Part shown: positions 18,114-26,579 of the stretch, piece by piece | Layout of the letters: each line of letters starts with the position of its first letter | Numbering within the stretch: position 1 is the stretch's first letter | Source: Verrucomicrobiota bacterium | GTDB taxonomy: Bacteria > Verrucomicrobiota > Verrucomicrobiae > Limisphaerales > UBA11358 | Assembly (NCBI GenBank): GCA_014860005.1 | Contig: JACZKP010000037.1 | Span: 1-52,391 of the forward strand | DNA: 52,391 nt | Direction of reading: 5' to 3' | Notes under the pieces: generated by a model | Database searches by the model: none | The model's input: the letters and a program-made list of their open reading frames with translations, nothing else | Told to the model about the DNA's origin: nothing | Translations under genes and position numbers: made by a program

Positions 18114-18812
18114 ATGAAAAAATTGATCATCCTTCTATCGGCCCTCACGGTTTCCACGGTTATCTCAACCCGCGCGGACATTCTTGCTCAGTGGACGTTC
18201 GAGATAAACACTCCCGCTGACTTGGCGGATTCCACCACAATTTCCGGCATCGCGGCGGACATTGGCAGCGGAACTGCATCTGGGGTTCATGCGAGTGCCG
18301 TCAGTGACTGGTCAACTCCCGCAGGCAATGGTTCGGCGAACTCTCTCAGCGTCAACAACTGGGGCGTGGGTGATTACTTCCAGTTTCAAGTCAGCACTGT
18401 TGGTTACACTGGCATCGGCTTGTCGTTCGACCAAACCAGCAGTTCGACCGGACCGAGAGATTTTGAACTCGCTTACAGCACCGATGGTTCACTATTTACC
18501 GTTCACTCTCCATACACCGTCCTGCAAAACGGTTTGACCCCGAATGCGTCTTGGAACAACACCACCGCCAGCTCAGCCTACTCGTTCGCGTTTGATTTGA
18601 GTGCTGTGTCGGCGCTTGACAACCAAGCCACAGTTTATTTCCGTCTGGTAAATAGTTCGGACACAGCAGTCAACGGAAACCCCGTGGCTCTGACTGGCAC
18701 TGACCGCGTGGACAACTTCACGGTGCTTTCGCCCGTGCCCGAGCCTTCCACGGCGGTTTTGGCGATTCTGGGCGGCTTGCTGGGCTTTGCCTTCCTCCGC
18801 CGCAAGCGCTGA
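18114..18812 (+). CDS. PEP-CTERM sorting-domain protein
   Basis: The 232-residue protein begins with a signal peptide (MKKLIILLSALTVSTVI, cleavage near TRA-DI) and ends with the PEP-CTERM signal VPEPSTAVLAILGG, a hydrophobic helix and the basic tail RRKR. The middle is Ser/Thr/Asn-rich and likely beta-sheet. This type of protein is sorted and cleaved by an exosortase and often ends up in extracellular polymer. No exosortase gene is in the window. I place the start at the ATG at 18114 because an open upstream extension to 17595 overlaps the DUF1800 gene on the other strand. A strong terminator follows. Confidence 0.88.
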   Translation: MKKLIILLSALTVSTVISTRADILAQWTFEINTPADLADSTTISGIAADIGSGTASGVHASAVSDWSTPAGNGSANSLSVNNWGVGDYFQFQVSTVGYTGIGLSFDQTSSSTGPRDFELAYSTDGSLFTVHSPYTVLQNGLTPNASWNNTTASSAYSFAFDLSAVSALDNQATVYFRLVNSSDTAVNGNPVALTGTDRVDNFTVLSPVPEPSTAVLAILGGLLGFAFLRRKR

Positions 18813-18845
18813 TCCCCATTAAGCTTTGAGGCTGTGCTTCGTCAA

Positions 18846-18874
18846 AGAGCCTGGAAAGCCAGGCTCTTTTTTTC
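18846..18874 (+). terminator. Rho-independent terminator after the PEP-CTERM gene
   Basis: A nine-base-pair stem (AGAGCCTGG / CCAGGCTCT) closes an AAAG loop and runs into seven T residues. It is 34 bases after the stop codon. Confidence 0.9.
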
Positions 18875-19136
18875 CTGTTGTCCTGGGTTTTCCAAGGGTG
18901 AGCGAACCGTTCCCCGCAGCGCTTGGTCGTCCCGCTAGAAACGCCAACAACAACCAAAAGGCAGGCGGCAGGCTCCGGGCAGGGGTTTCAGGCAAGTTTG
19001 CCGGGCCTGCCCCGTAAGCCGCAGCCTTTACGGGGCCTGCCCACCGAAGCCTTGGCGTAGGTGGGCGGGTTCAATTCACCCCATGGGAAGAGCCGCCGAT
19101 TCACACGCACTCCGGTCCTTTCCAATCCTTTGGTCG
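18875..19136. repeat. Intergenic region with two adjacent hairpins
   Basis: Between the terminator and the next gene I see no gene. Two stem-loops sit side by side: 19009-19036 (stem GCCCCGTAA / TTACGGGGC) and 19039-19066 (stem GCCCACC / GGTGGGC around GAAGCCTTGGCGTA). The second is of the dispersed 'accgaagccttggcgtaggt' kind, a likely repeat rather than a gene-specific signal. Confidence 0.55.
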
Positions 19137-19514
19137 TTAGCCGTTCTTCGTTTCATCCTCTGTCCTCACAGAATGTGACCGATATACACGCCTTGCGAGA
19201 AATGTAAATCCAATCGCAGATCCAATGAAGACGGGCGTGCCGAATATCAGCGTGACAGTCACTCCAAGCAATGCAGTGCCCGGATAATCCGAATCCGCTG
19301 CTACCAACAGCCCATATAAAACCATGAGAGACTCCGCTATGATCGCACTGGAAACGATGCAGAGCCAGGTGGTGCGGATGAACCTTGCCATCACGAACGC
19401 TACCACTGCACTCACGAAAACCATTATCAGAATGAAGACGATAAAGCTCACAGGACGGCCAAACTCAGCGACCGCCGCCGGAAACGCCCGGTCGGCTGCA
19501 AGAGTCGCTGACAA
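19137..19514 (-). CDS. Hypothetical membrane protein
   Basis: The 125-residue frame has three hydrophobic spans: about residues 23-44 (SFIVFILIMVFVSAVVAFVM), 50-70 (WLCIVSSAIIAESLMVLYGLL) and 82-105 (LLGVTVTLIFGTPVFIGSAIG). It ends with a charged cytoplasmic-looking tail. The upstream-most start is a TTG (19512-19514), so the true start is uncertain. I do not recognise the family. It is downstream of the hypothetical gene at 19577-20284. Confidence 0.45.
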   Translation of the reverse strand: MSATLAADRAFPAAVAEFGRPVSFIVFILIMVFVSAVVAFVMARFIRTTWLCIVSSAIIAESLMVLYGLLVAADSDYPGTALLGVTVTLIFGTPVFIGSAIGFTFLARRVYRSHSVRTEDETKNG

Positions 19515-19576
19515 TTATCCGAACCGTCCGCCTGCCCAGCGGGGCGCGCTGCAGCGCTCTGGTTGAACCCGCGTCT

Positions 19577-20284
19577 TCATGTGCAACGATTGCATGCGTG
19601 AATGGAGTGACACTTCCGGCAAACCTGAAAGATGACCTGCACATCGCAACCATCCGCAGTCTCGGCATCCCAGAGAAACACTCCTGAGTGTGGCTCATTC
19701 CAGACCACGGCGAACACATCCATAAAGCATGAATACTTACTATACTCACATGATGGATTCGGGCATGCGACAGCGGGAATGTCCTGCCACATGCGGTGAA
19801 TGCCGCCGAGCTGGGTGAATGGGTAATGGTAATCCTCCAAGATCAACTGTCGGTCAGCATCGCTCAATGCCTCCTTGCCTGCTTCGAGATAATAAACAAG
19901 GGACTTGTGCTGGTCGTATGAGATGGGCGCGAGCCGAACAGCGCGCTCGGGAAATTCCGAAGGGTAATCAGCGTATGGAAAATTCCGCTCCACCTTTTTG
20001 GTCTCCATGTAGAGCACCTCAATCTCAGCTTCAGACTTGACGCGGTAGCCACACGCTCCGGCGTTGTATGGAAACGAATAATAGAGAGGCAAATTGCGGA
20101 TGCCGGGAATCTGCAACGGGAAAGCCGGATCGGCAGTGTCAAACGTATAAACGAGATGCAACGGGAGCTTGCAGCCCTTTGGGGTGATACCCATGTGTTT
20201 GGGTTTGCCGCCGAAAATGTGTCGAAACTGCTTGTCCGTGCCTTCGACTACTCGGGCAACTTGGTTGAAGATGAATCTGCTCAT
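19577..20284 (-). CDS. Hypothetical protein with two C-terminal cysteine clusters (DUF1963/YwqG-like?)
   Basis: The 235-residue protein starts at an ATG (20282-20284). The middle has FTQLGGIHRMWQD, reminiscent of the 'QLGG-P-x-x-x-QD' block of DUF1963 (YwqG-like) proteins. Near the C terminus CPNPSCEYSKYSC and CRKCHSIHACNRC give pairs of cysteines suited to binding zinc. No signal peptide or membrane segment is visible. Its role is unknown. The two genes here face away from the PEP-CTERM gene. Confidence 0.55.
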   Translation of the reverse strand: MSRFIFNQVARVVEGTDKQFRHIFGGKPKHMGITPKGCKLPLHLVYTFDTADPAFPLQIPGIRNLPLYYSFPYNAGACGYRVKSEAEIEVLYMETKKVERNFPYADYPSEFPERAVRLAPISYDQHKSLVYYLEAGKEALSDADRQLILEDYHYPFTQLGGIHRMWQDIPAVACPNPSCEYSKYSCFMDVFAVVWNEPHSGVFLWDAETADGCDVQVIFQVCRKCHSIHACNRCT

Positions 20285-20443
20285 GATGCGCGGGCGACGA
20301 ACGCGGGCTAACAGTTTGATTCAGCGACAGGATTGGGTGTTATCACTTTCATTCGCTTCGACCTTAAACCTGAGGTTTTGGCCTGTCCAGCGGCGTCTTT
20401 TTGGTGCCTTCGCTTCGATTATCAATCGGGGAAAAACGACAAG

Positions 20444-21979
20444 TCATCTGAGCACCCGGTTTCCCAAGCGTCGTTGCAATTGCGCCGCGTGAAGGTTCTG
20501 TGGCTGCAGTTGCGCGGGCGGGATGGCTTCGAACCATTTGGCTTCCAGGTTCGTTTCCGATGGTTGAGTGGTTTCCAGCCCGACGAGGTTCATCGAGGGC
20601 GGCCCGAAGGCGGCAGGTGGATAGCTCAAGGGTTTGGCTGAACGAATGTTCCAGAAAGTCCCGCGCGCGCCGCAATGTTTGCCCAGGGCCGCACCGCCGC
20701 CGCATTTCCAGAGCCGCGTGCCGGCGCCGGCGTCGAGTTCGGTGAACAGATTCTCATTCGGCGCATAGCGATGATGATCCAGGCTCAGGTCCGAGCCGCG
20801 ACCCCTCGAGATCACATTGCCGGAGCAGAAGCCGCTGACGGTGATGTCATGGATGAAGCGCGTGCGCAGATCAAAGTTGGTCAGCAGATTGTCGGTGCCG
20901 CCGAGGGAAATGCCGTGATGGCCGTCGCAGTTCTGTTTGTCGCGCGGGCGGGCGGATTCCAACACCAGGCCGTCCACGGTGTTGAACGCGCCGCTGACGA
21001 ACGGTCCGCTGTCCGCGTTGACGACGCGCACGTTCCGCACCCAGCAATGCGCAACGCCGCTCAACGCCACGGGGTTGAAGCCCAGTTCCGTGAAGTGCCC
21101 CTTGTAAGGCGTCAGCGGATACTCGAACGCGAGATTCTCCACGCCGCTTTCGGTGACGGTCGGCGCGAAGGCGCGCAATTGCGGCTGCCATTCCGGCTGC
21201 AAATCGCAACGCAAGGGCCGGTCCAACGTCACGCGGTTGCCGCTGATTGCGGTGATCCGGCTCACCAAAGAAACCCGCGCGCGGCCCTTGAGGTTTTGCA
21301 CCGGCCCGGCGTCGCCGCCATACAGATGCACCGCCAGCGTGTTGTCCGGTGTGTCGGATTGATAGACCTCGATCTCCTGTCCCACGCGCAATCCGGCGGC
21401 GGATGCAACGGTGACCACTTGATCGCCGCGCTTCGCCGTGCCAGTGATGTCCGTCAGTTTCTTTGATTGAAAACTACCCCGCACGGTGATGAAGCCGCCG
21501 GACCACGAGTAGTTCGAGGTTTTCTGGCCCGTGGTCGTAGCGCCCCAGTTCGGTTTGATGTCGTTTAATGGCTTGGGAAAGAAGAGCACGGTCTGGTCCG
21601 ACCCTGCGCCGCGCAGGACGACATTGGGCCAGGTGATTTCCAGCAATCCCGTGATGCGATAACGGCCAGGCGGCACTTCAATGGCGCCCGACTTCACTTC
21701 GGCCAAAGCTTTAAGGAAGGCGGCGGTGTCGTCCGTCTCGCCGTCGCCCTTGGCGCCGAAATCTTTGACGCTCACACCGCGCGGCACGGTGGGCAGCGGC
21801 TTTTCGCCGCGTTGGTAGCCGGCAAAGGAGAAATCCGGCAACCGGCTTTGCGGCGTCCAATCGGCGCCGCGTTCGCCCCACAGTTGCGAGTGTTGGGCTG
21901 AAGTCGAGAAGGTCGTGACCCAAAGCAGACTAAATGCAGCGAGGAGCGGAACGCTGTTGGTGTAGCGAGGTGTTTTCAT
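20444..21979 (-). CDS. Secreted pectate-lyase-superfamily (right-handed beta-helix) protein
   Basis: I use the ATG at 21977-21979, which opens a signal peptide (MKTPRYTNSVPLLAAFSLLW, cleavage near TSA-QH); earlier starts up to a TTG at 22069 are possible. The mature protein of about 485 residues carries the Pectate_lyase_3 N-terminal signature: VKDFGAKGDGETDDTAAF, then AIEVPPGRYRITGLLEI and NVVLRGAG. The remainder is a beta-helix (IHDITVSGFCSGNVISRG, LSLDHHRYAPNENLFTELD). Such enzymes are polysaccharide lyases or GH28-like hydrolases acting outside the cell. The substrate cannot be read from sequence. Confidence 0.8.
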   Translation of the reverse strand: MKTPRYTNSVPLLAAFSLLWVTTFSTSAQHSQLWGERGADWTPQSRLPDFSFAGYQRGEKPLPTVPRGVSVKDFGAKGDGETDDTAAFLKALAEVKSGAIEVPPGRYRITGLLEITWPNVVLRGAGSDQTVLFFPKPLNDIKPNWGATTTGQKTSNYSWSGGFITVRGSFQSKKLTDITGTAKRGDQVVTVASAAGLRVGQEIEVYQSDTPDNTLAVHLYGGDAGPVQNLKGRARVSLVSRITAISGNRVTLDRPLRCDLQPEWQPQLRAFAPTVTESGVENLAFEYPLTPYKGHFTELGFNPVALSGVAHCWVRNVRVVNADSGPFVSGAFNTVDGLVLESARPRDKQNCDGHHGISLGGTDNLLTNFDLRTRFIHDITVSGFCSGNVISRGRGSDLSLDHHRYAPNENLFTELDAGAGTRLWKCGGGAALGKHCGARGTFWNIRSAKPLSYPPAAFGPPSMNLVGLETTQPSETNLEAKWFEAIPPAQLQPQNLHAAQLQRRLGNRVLR

Positions 21980-22110
21980 TGGTTGATGCGTTAACATGTA
22001 GTTCATCCCGATTTCAATCAGACACCGCCATCCAACCACAAGGGTCGGAAGTCTCATGCACCGTAACAACCATGAAGCGCTGAGCCAGGATATTTCACAC
22101 CACCCACGAC

Positions 22111-22177
22111 GGAGCGACGGTCTGTGACCGGCTTATCGCGGTCGGAAGGCCCAAAGCCGGTCACAGACCGGCGCTCC
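22111..22177. repeat. Near-perfect inverted repeat
   Basis: Arms of 24 bases at 22111-22134 and 22154-22177 are complementary except for one position; each contains the core CGGTCTGTGACCGGCTT or its complement. The loop is 19 bases. It lies in the 166-base gap between the beta-helix gene and the deoxyhypusine-synthase-like gene, 59 bases past the latter's stop. There is no T run on either side, so it is more likely a dispersed palindromic repeat than an intrinsic terminator. Confidence 0.75.
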
Positions 22178-22235
22178 AGACGGCCGGCGATCCGTGCGGA
22201 GTGTGAAGTATCAAGGCTAACGTAGCGCACGGTTG

Positions 22236-23444
22236 CTAAAGCACCGGCTCACTGCCATCAATCATCTTCACCTGGTTGTGGGTGAAGTATTCTTTCGTGA
22301 GCGCCTTCATCATTTTGCCGCGTTGATCGTAAAGCCGCTTGAGTTTGCGCGGCTTATGTTTGGCCAGTGCGTAGTGCGTGAAAATCGGCATGGCAATGGT
22401 GGAGTCCGTGTAGCAAACGACAGCGTCGGGAAGTTTCGTCGGGTCCACCTTGCCCCAGCTTACGGCTTCACTCGGCGTGGCGCCGGAGAGACCGCCAGTG
22501 TCGGGCCGCGCATCCGTGACCTGGATGAAGAAGTCCTGGCCAAATTCCTTGATGCGCAACACTTCCTGAATCTGCGGCTCGGTCTGGAGCATGAAATTCT
22601 TCGGGCTGCCGCCGCCCCACAATACCACACCGCTGCGCCCGCCGCCGCGTTTGGCGGCCAGCACGAAGGCGGTGGTTTCGTTCACGTCAATGCTGGGATT
22701 GACGCGCAGTTTGCAGCCGCGCAATTCCACGCCCGCGACGTTCATGCCGATGGTCGAGTCGCCCGGCGAACTGGTGTAGCACGGCACGCCGGCGCGATAC
22801 GCGGCCGCCATCACGGACACGTCCTTGAGCTTGTTCTGGCGTTCCCATTCGGCGGCGTACTTGCCGATGAGATTATGCAGTTCCGCACTGCCCATCTCCT
22901 TCTGAAACTCCGGCTGCATGAACATCTCGCGCAGCAAATCGTCCGTGGCCATCAGCCCGTCGGAGTAGGGAATCACCACGTCATAGATGCGCACCAGGTC
23001 GTTATCGCGCAAGTCGGTGTCGTCAAATTTGAAGCTGCCGGCATGAACGGGGTAATTCAACGCAAAGTGCAGATCGTGATACAGGTTCGCGCCGGTGGAG
23101 ACGATCCAGTCCACGAAACCGGCCTTGATGAGCGGAATGATGGAAGAGCAACCGAGACCCGCGGGCGTGAGCGCGCCGGAAATACTCATGCCAATGGTCA
23201 CGTCGGGGGCGAGCATGCGGTCCGCGAATAGCTGACATGCTTCCTTGAGGCGGGCGGAGTTGTAGGCGAGAAAGACTTCATCCACCAGGTAAGTCAGCTT
23301 TTCCTTGCCGGTGATGTTCTTTGGCTGGATGCGTTTGCCCGCCATGTATTTCTTTTTGTGCGGGCATTGCTTTGCCTTCATCCATTCGGGCATTTCGGAG
23401 AGGTCTTCGCGGTTGCGGATGTGGGTGCGTTCAGTTCTGGCCAT
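22236..23444 (-). CDS. Deoxyhypusine synthase-like protein
   Basis: The 402-residue protein belongs to the deoxyhypusine synthase fold family. Seen motifs are [14 protein letters not shown] (NAD-binding), [14 protein letters not shown] with Lys282 at the place of the catalytic lysine of eukaryotic enzymes, and [19 protein letters not shown], which matches the conserved DGSDSGARPDEAVSWGK block. Eukaryotic and archaeal members transfer the aminobutyl group of spermidine to IF5A; bacterial relatives are thought to act on small amines, for example homospermidine synthesis, since bacteria lack hypusine. The EF-P encoded here has no Lys at the tip. So a polyamine role is more likely. The start is the ATG at 23442-23444. 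Confidence 0.85.
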   Translation of the reverse strand: MARTERTHIRNREDLSEMPEWMKAKQCPHKKKYMAGKRIQPKNITGKEKLTYLVDEVFLAYNSARLKEACQLFADRMLAPDVTIGMSISGALTPAGLGCSSIIPLIKAGFVDWIVSTGANLYHDLHFALNYPVHAGSFKFDDTDLRDNDLVRIYDVVIPYSDGLMATDDLLREMFMQPEFQKEMGSAELHNLIGKYAAEWERQNKLKDVSVMAAAYRAGVPCYTSSPGDSTIGMNVAGVELRGCKLRVNPSIDVNETTAFVLAAKRGGGRSGVVLWGGGSPKNFMLQTEPQIQEVLRIKEFGQDFFIQVTDARPDTGGLSGATPSEAVSWGKVDPTKLPDAVVCYTDSTIAMPIFTHYALAKHKPRKLKRLYDQRGKMMKALTKEYFTHNQVKMIDGSEPVL

Positions 23445-23633
23445 AAATGTATTTCGTAAAATTTTGTACGAATCACGATACGGAGGTTTGCCGGCTTGCC
23501 AATCCTTTAATTAAGTAAACCGGCGGCCCCGGGCGGATGAAAGCGGCTGCGGTCGGGAGTAATGCGGCGCGGCGAAGAGCCGCTCGCAGCGCGTTGACAC
23601 GCGAATCGCACGCGCTATCATGGCCGGCCTTTT

Positions 23634-24641
23634 ATGAATGCAAAACCGCATGTGGCCGTGGTGGGCGCGACGGGGGCCGTCGGCGTCGAAATGATCAAGA
23701 CCTTGGAGAAACGCAATTTCCCGGTCGGGAAACTGACGTTGCTCGCTTCCGCCCGTTCCGTCGGCAAGAAGCTGAAGTTTCGCGGGGAAGAAATCGCGGT
23801 CAAGGAGTTGACCAGGGACGCGTTCACCGGAATTGACATCGCGCTGTTCAGCGCCGGCGGCAGCATCTCGAAGGAGTTCGCCCCCCTTGCGGCGAAAGCG
23901 GGCTGCGTGGTGGTGGACAACTCCAGCGCGTTTCGCATGGACCCGGAAGTGCCGCTCGTCGTGCCGGAGATCAACGCCGACGACGTGAAGTTGCACAAGG
24001 GCATCATCGCCAACCCGAACTGCACCACCGCCATTACGCTGATGGCGTTGTATCCATTGCATCACGCATTTGGGTGCAAACGGATTTTCGCTTCGAGCTA
24101 TCAGGCGGTTTCCGGCACGGGCGCCAAAGCAATTGAAGAACTGGAACGCCAGGTCGGGCAGATCGTCAACCGGCAGCCGGTGACGAAGGAGGTTTATCCA
24201 CATCAGATCGCCTTCAACGTATTGCCGCACGTGGATTCATTTCTGCCCACGGGCTACACGAAGGAAGAAATGAAGATGGAGAACGAAGGCCGGAAGATCA
24301 TGCACCATCCGACCTTCCGGGCGAGCGTGACCTGTGTGCGCGTGCCGGTTTATCGCTCGCACTCCGTGGCCGTGAGCGCGGAGTTCGAAAAGCCCGTGAG
24401 CGTGGAAGCTGCGCGTGCTGTGTTCAAACAAGCTCCCGGCCTCGACCTGGTGGACGAACCGGAAAACAAGAAGTATCCGATGCCGCTCTTCACCTCGGAG
24501 AAATACAACTGCGAAGTCGGCCGCATCCGCCTGGACTGTGCCCTGGACAATGGCCTGTGCTTCTGGGTCAGCGGCGATCAATTGCTCAAAGGCGCGGCGT
24601 TGAACGCGGTGCAGATTGCGGAAGAGTTGGTGAGGGGCTGA
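23634..24641 (+). CDS. asd: Aspartate-semialdehyde dehydrogenase
   Basis: The 335-residue enzyme reduces aspartyl phosphate to the semialdehyde with NADPH, feeding lysine/diaminopimelate, threonine and methionine synthesis. Seen motifs are VAVVGATGAVGVEM (NADP-binding), FSAGGSISKEFAP, NPNCTTAI with the catalytic Cys130, and SSYQAVSGTGAKAIEEL. The C-terminal block KGAALNAVQIAEELVRG is normal for the family and is copied in a remnant at 26579-26629. It starts at ATG 23634. No other amino-acid gene lies next to it. Confidence 0.97.
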   Translation: MNAKPHVAVVGATGAVGVEMIKTLEKRNFPVGKLTLLASARSVGKKLKFRGEEIAVKELTRDAFTGIDIALFSAGGSISKEFAPLAAKAGCVVVDNSSAFRMDPEVPLVVPEINADDVKLHKGIIANPNCTTAITLMALYPLHHAFGCKRIFASSYQAVSGTGAKAIEELERQVGQIVNRQPVTKEVYPHQIAFNVLPHVDSFLPTGYTKEEMKMENEGRKIMHHPTFRASVTCVRVPVYRSHSVAVSAEFEKPVSVEAARAVFKQAPGLDLVDEPENKKYPMPLFTSEKYNCEVGRIRLDCALDNGLCFWVSGDQLLKGAALNAVQIAEELVRG

Positions 24642-24693
24642 CGGAACGCTGGTGATCTACGACCCGGGGACGGGGAGTTAGATGAAACGCTCG

Positions 24694-24840
24694 CCCTCAT
24701 CCTGACCTTCTCCCCCAGGAGAAGGAACAGCGTCCGGCTCCGGTTTTGCGACTACGCGTTCGGCCAATCCAGGCGCACGACATCTCATAAAGACTGAGTA
24801 CGATTCTCCTTCTCCTTGGGCAGAAGGCCGGGATGAGGGA
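24694..24840. repeat. Palindromic repeat (MITE-like)
   Basis: Imperfect inverted arms of about 33 bases at 24694-24726 and 24807-24840 carry the 'ccctcatcctgaccttctc ... ggagaagga' type sequence and its complement. The central part is about 80 bases with no reading frame. This is a common style of dispersed palindrome in bacterial genomes. It lies just after asd. Confidence 0.65.
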
Positions 24841-24911
24841 GAACGTCTGGCAAACTAATTTCTCCCGTTGCGGCCAACGATTGCAAAGCCGCAGAGCCGC
24901 CAAGGCGTAAA

Positions 24912-25094
24912 GGTAGGGCGCGTCAGTTCTCTGCGCCGGTGTCCGCTAGAAAAAAGTCGCCGCGCACGGAGTGCCGCGCCCCACCAACCAGGTCTCGCCG
25001 AAATCCCACTCGGCGCTCTGGTATCAGACTTTAGCACCGCTTTCGGACGGGGCGAGGAATTCAACGCCAAGTCGCCAAGCCGCCAAGGCGCAGG
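24912..25094. repeat. Dispersed repeat, copy A
   Basis: This copy starts GGTAGGGCGCGTCAG and runs through GCACGGAGTGCCGCGCCC, a segment ending GTATCAGACTTTAGCACC, and CGCCAAGCCGCCAAGGCG. Copies B (25268-25389) and C (25960-26070) share long blocks with it in the same order. No protein is evident. With 24642-24911 it makes up the gene-free stretch between asd and the toxin-antitoxin pair. Confidence 0.65.
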
Positions 25095-25267
25095 AAAACC
25101 GATGAACGTCGCAGCGCCGGTCGGCACGGAATCTTTGTAGCTCACGCAGCCCGTATGATTCAAAGCTCCGTGAGGAGCGGCATATTCGCGATGTCGCTCC
25201 GACGGAGTTGGGGATTTTTTGTGGGCGGACGTTCTACAAAGATGTCACACCGCTGGCGCTGGGAAAA

Positions 25268-25389
25268 GGCAGGGCGCGTCAGTCCGCTGCGCGCCGGGCG
25301 TCCGCAGACCAAAGACGGCGCGCACGGAGTGCCGCGCCCTACCAACCTGGCTAGCCGAAATCCGACTCGTCGCGCTGGAATCAGATGTA
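25268..25389. repeat. Dispersed repeat, copy B (truncated)
   Basis: This copy shares with A the blocks AGGGCGCGTCAG, GCGCACGGAGTGCCGCGCCC, ACCAACC, GCCGAAATCC and GGAATCAGA, then diverges. It sits about 90 bases upstream of the antitoxin gene. Confidence 0.6.
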
Positions 25390-25476
25390 GGCGGATGGAG
25401 GCGGAAGTCGCCGGGAAACTCTGCGTGTGGCAATTCGCAACTTGTCAGGAGTGAATTCTTGTGGATAGTTACGGCT

Positions 25477-25671
25477 ATGAGCGCGCAAGAAGTCATCAAC
25501 GAATTCAAAGCCTTGCCTCCCGCAGAACGGGCGCAAGTGACCAAGTTCGTCGTGGAAAACGATGACTCATGGATTCCAGAGGAGTTCAAGCAGGGCATGG
25601 CCGACATCGCCGCGGGCCGGGTGGTGGATTTGGACACCGCCTTGAACCAGCCATATCCCGGCGATAAATGA
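25477..25671 (+). CDS. Antitoxin of a RelE-type pair
   Basis: The 64-residue acidic protein (MSAQEVINEFKALPPAERAQ and on, ending LNQPYPGDK) starts at the ATG at 25477. It overlaps the toxin start by four bases (ATGA 25668-25671), the usual antitoxin-first layout. The short helix-forming N terminus and the proline-poor acidic tail fit a small antitoxin that wraps a RelE/ParE toxin. No DNA-binding domain is recognised. The longer in-frame reading from 25219 crosses repeat copy B and is rejected. Confidence 0.7.
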   Translation: MSAQEVINEFKALPPAERAQVTKFVVENDDSWIPEEFKQGMADIAAGRVVDLDTALNQPYPGDK

Positions 25672-26267
25672 ACTATCGCTTCCGCGCCGCCAAATCCTTC
25701 TGGCGCAGTTGGAGCATACTTTCAGCGGACCAGCAGCAGGCGGCCCGAAAAATCTTTCCGATCTTCAAGCAAGACCCGTTCGATCCGCGCCTGCGAACGC
25801 ACAAAATCCACCGGCTCTCCGCGCACTATGGCCGCACGATCTACGCGGTGGACGTTGCCGCCGACCTGCGAGCGGCCTTTTATGTCGAGGGCGAAACGGT
25901 CTGGTCGGTTTCCATCGGCACACACGACATCTACAAGGGTGATTCAAAGTTCAACGCCACCGGTCTCGCCGAAAGCCGACTCGGCGCGCTGGAATCAGAC
26001 CTTAGCACCGCTTTCGGACGGGGCGAGGGATTCCACGCAAAGTCGCCAAGACGCCAAGGCGCAAAAACAGGGGCATTGCCTTGCGTCTTTGCGCCTTGGC
26101 GTCTTTGCGTTGAAGTCTTTGGCGGCGGTGCTGGTGCTGGTTTACTGATTTGTTCCAACGTCCACTCAGTGAGGCAAGGGAATGAACGGCAAAGGAATGG
26201 TTTCCAAGCCTTCATTCTCCTGCCGTTCATTCCTCTGCCAAATCAACAGCGCAGGCAGCGGTGTTGA
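25668..26267 (+). CDS. RelE/ParE-family toxin with a repeat-derived C-terminal extension
   Basis: Residues 1-90 look like a RelE-type mRNA interferase: FRAAKSFWRSWSIL, FDPRLRTHKIHRLSAHYGRT and YAVDVAADLRAAF, ending in the signature SIGTHDIYK that normally closes such toxins. Here the frame runs on to residue 199. From about residue 96 the coding sequence is repeat copy C (GLAESRLGALESDLSTAFGR and on) and further palindromic sequence. So the native stop was probably lost when the repeat inserted. The extension is poor in hydrophobic core residues and may be inert or destabilising. Activity is unknown. Confidence 0.7.
   Translation: MNYRFRAAKSFWRSWSILSADQQQAARKIFPIFKQDPFDPRLRTHKIHRLSAHYGRTIYAVDVAADLRAAFYVEGETVWSVSIGTHDIYKGDSKFNATGLAESRLGALESDLSTAFGRGEGFHAKSPRRQGAKTGALPCVFAPWRLCVEVFGGGAGAGLLICSNVHSVRQGNERQRNGFQAFILLPFIPLPNQQRRQRC
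25960..26120. repeat. Dispersed repeat copy C plus adjoining palindrome
   Basis: Bases 25960-26070 match copy A's 3' half (GCGCGCTGGAATCAGA, CACCGCTTTCGGACGGGGCG, CGCCAAGGCGC). They are followed by an inverted pair around 26037-26118 in which GTCGCCAAGACGCCAAGGCG is mirrored by GCGCCTTGGCGTCTTTGCG. All of it is translated in frame as the tail of the upstream toxin. Confidence 0.65.
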
Positions 26268-26423
26268 TTCTGGTGTATTGAGAACCGGTCGCAGAACCAG
26301 CGGGGGAAAGGCGGAATGATTGAGGGCGGAATGAGGTTCTCCTTTTCCGCTCCAAAATCATTCTGCCCTCAATAATTCTGTCAGCCGTCCCGTGAATCCG
26401 GCCTTCACTCCAAGCGTAGAATT

Positions 26424-26472
26424 GTCAGAGGAATGGTTTTGCTTTCATTCCCTTGACGAACATTCCTCTGAC
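26424..26472. repeat. Inverted repeat with 12-base arms
   Basis: GTCAGAGGAATG at 26424-26435 is exactly mirrored by CATTCCTCTGAC at 26461-26472, with a 25-base centre. Related 'ggaatg' palindromic matter lies at 26163-26375, including a larger imperfect pair at about 26306-26375 around GGCGGAATGATTGAGGG. The whole 26268-26490 interval has no gene that I can support. Confidence 0.6.
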
Positions 26473-26490
26473 GATTGGTTAACCCTCGCC

Positions 26491-26579
26491 CTACTTCGTC
26501 GCTTCCCGGGTAAACGCATTCACCATTTTGATCTTCGCTTCCTTGGCCGCATCCATGACTTTCACGATCTGTCCGCAGG
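26491..26579 (-). pseudogene. 3' tail of an exbD homologue
   Basis: The minus strand encodes the last 28 residues of an ExbD protein: GQIVKVMDAAKEAKIKMVNA followed by FTREATK and a stop. The intact ExbD at 26717-27139 ends GQIVKVMDAAKEAKINIANA. Differences between the two copies fall mostly at third codon positions, so this copy was evidently under coding selection before it was cut. It is joined at a shared GGCGC to an asd tail that points the other way. Confidence 0.8.

Noticed and set aside
22233..23231. A 332-codon plus-strand frame.
   Set aside because: Opposite the deoxyhypusine-synthase-like gene with its clear family blocks.
22236..23444. Deoxyhypusine-synthase-like protein modifying the EF-P in this window.
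   Set aside because: EF-P has Asn at the tip and the enzyme needs a lysine acceptor. Presence in one window is not evidence of a link.
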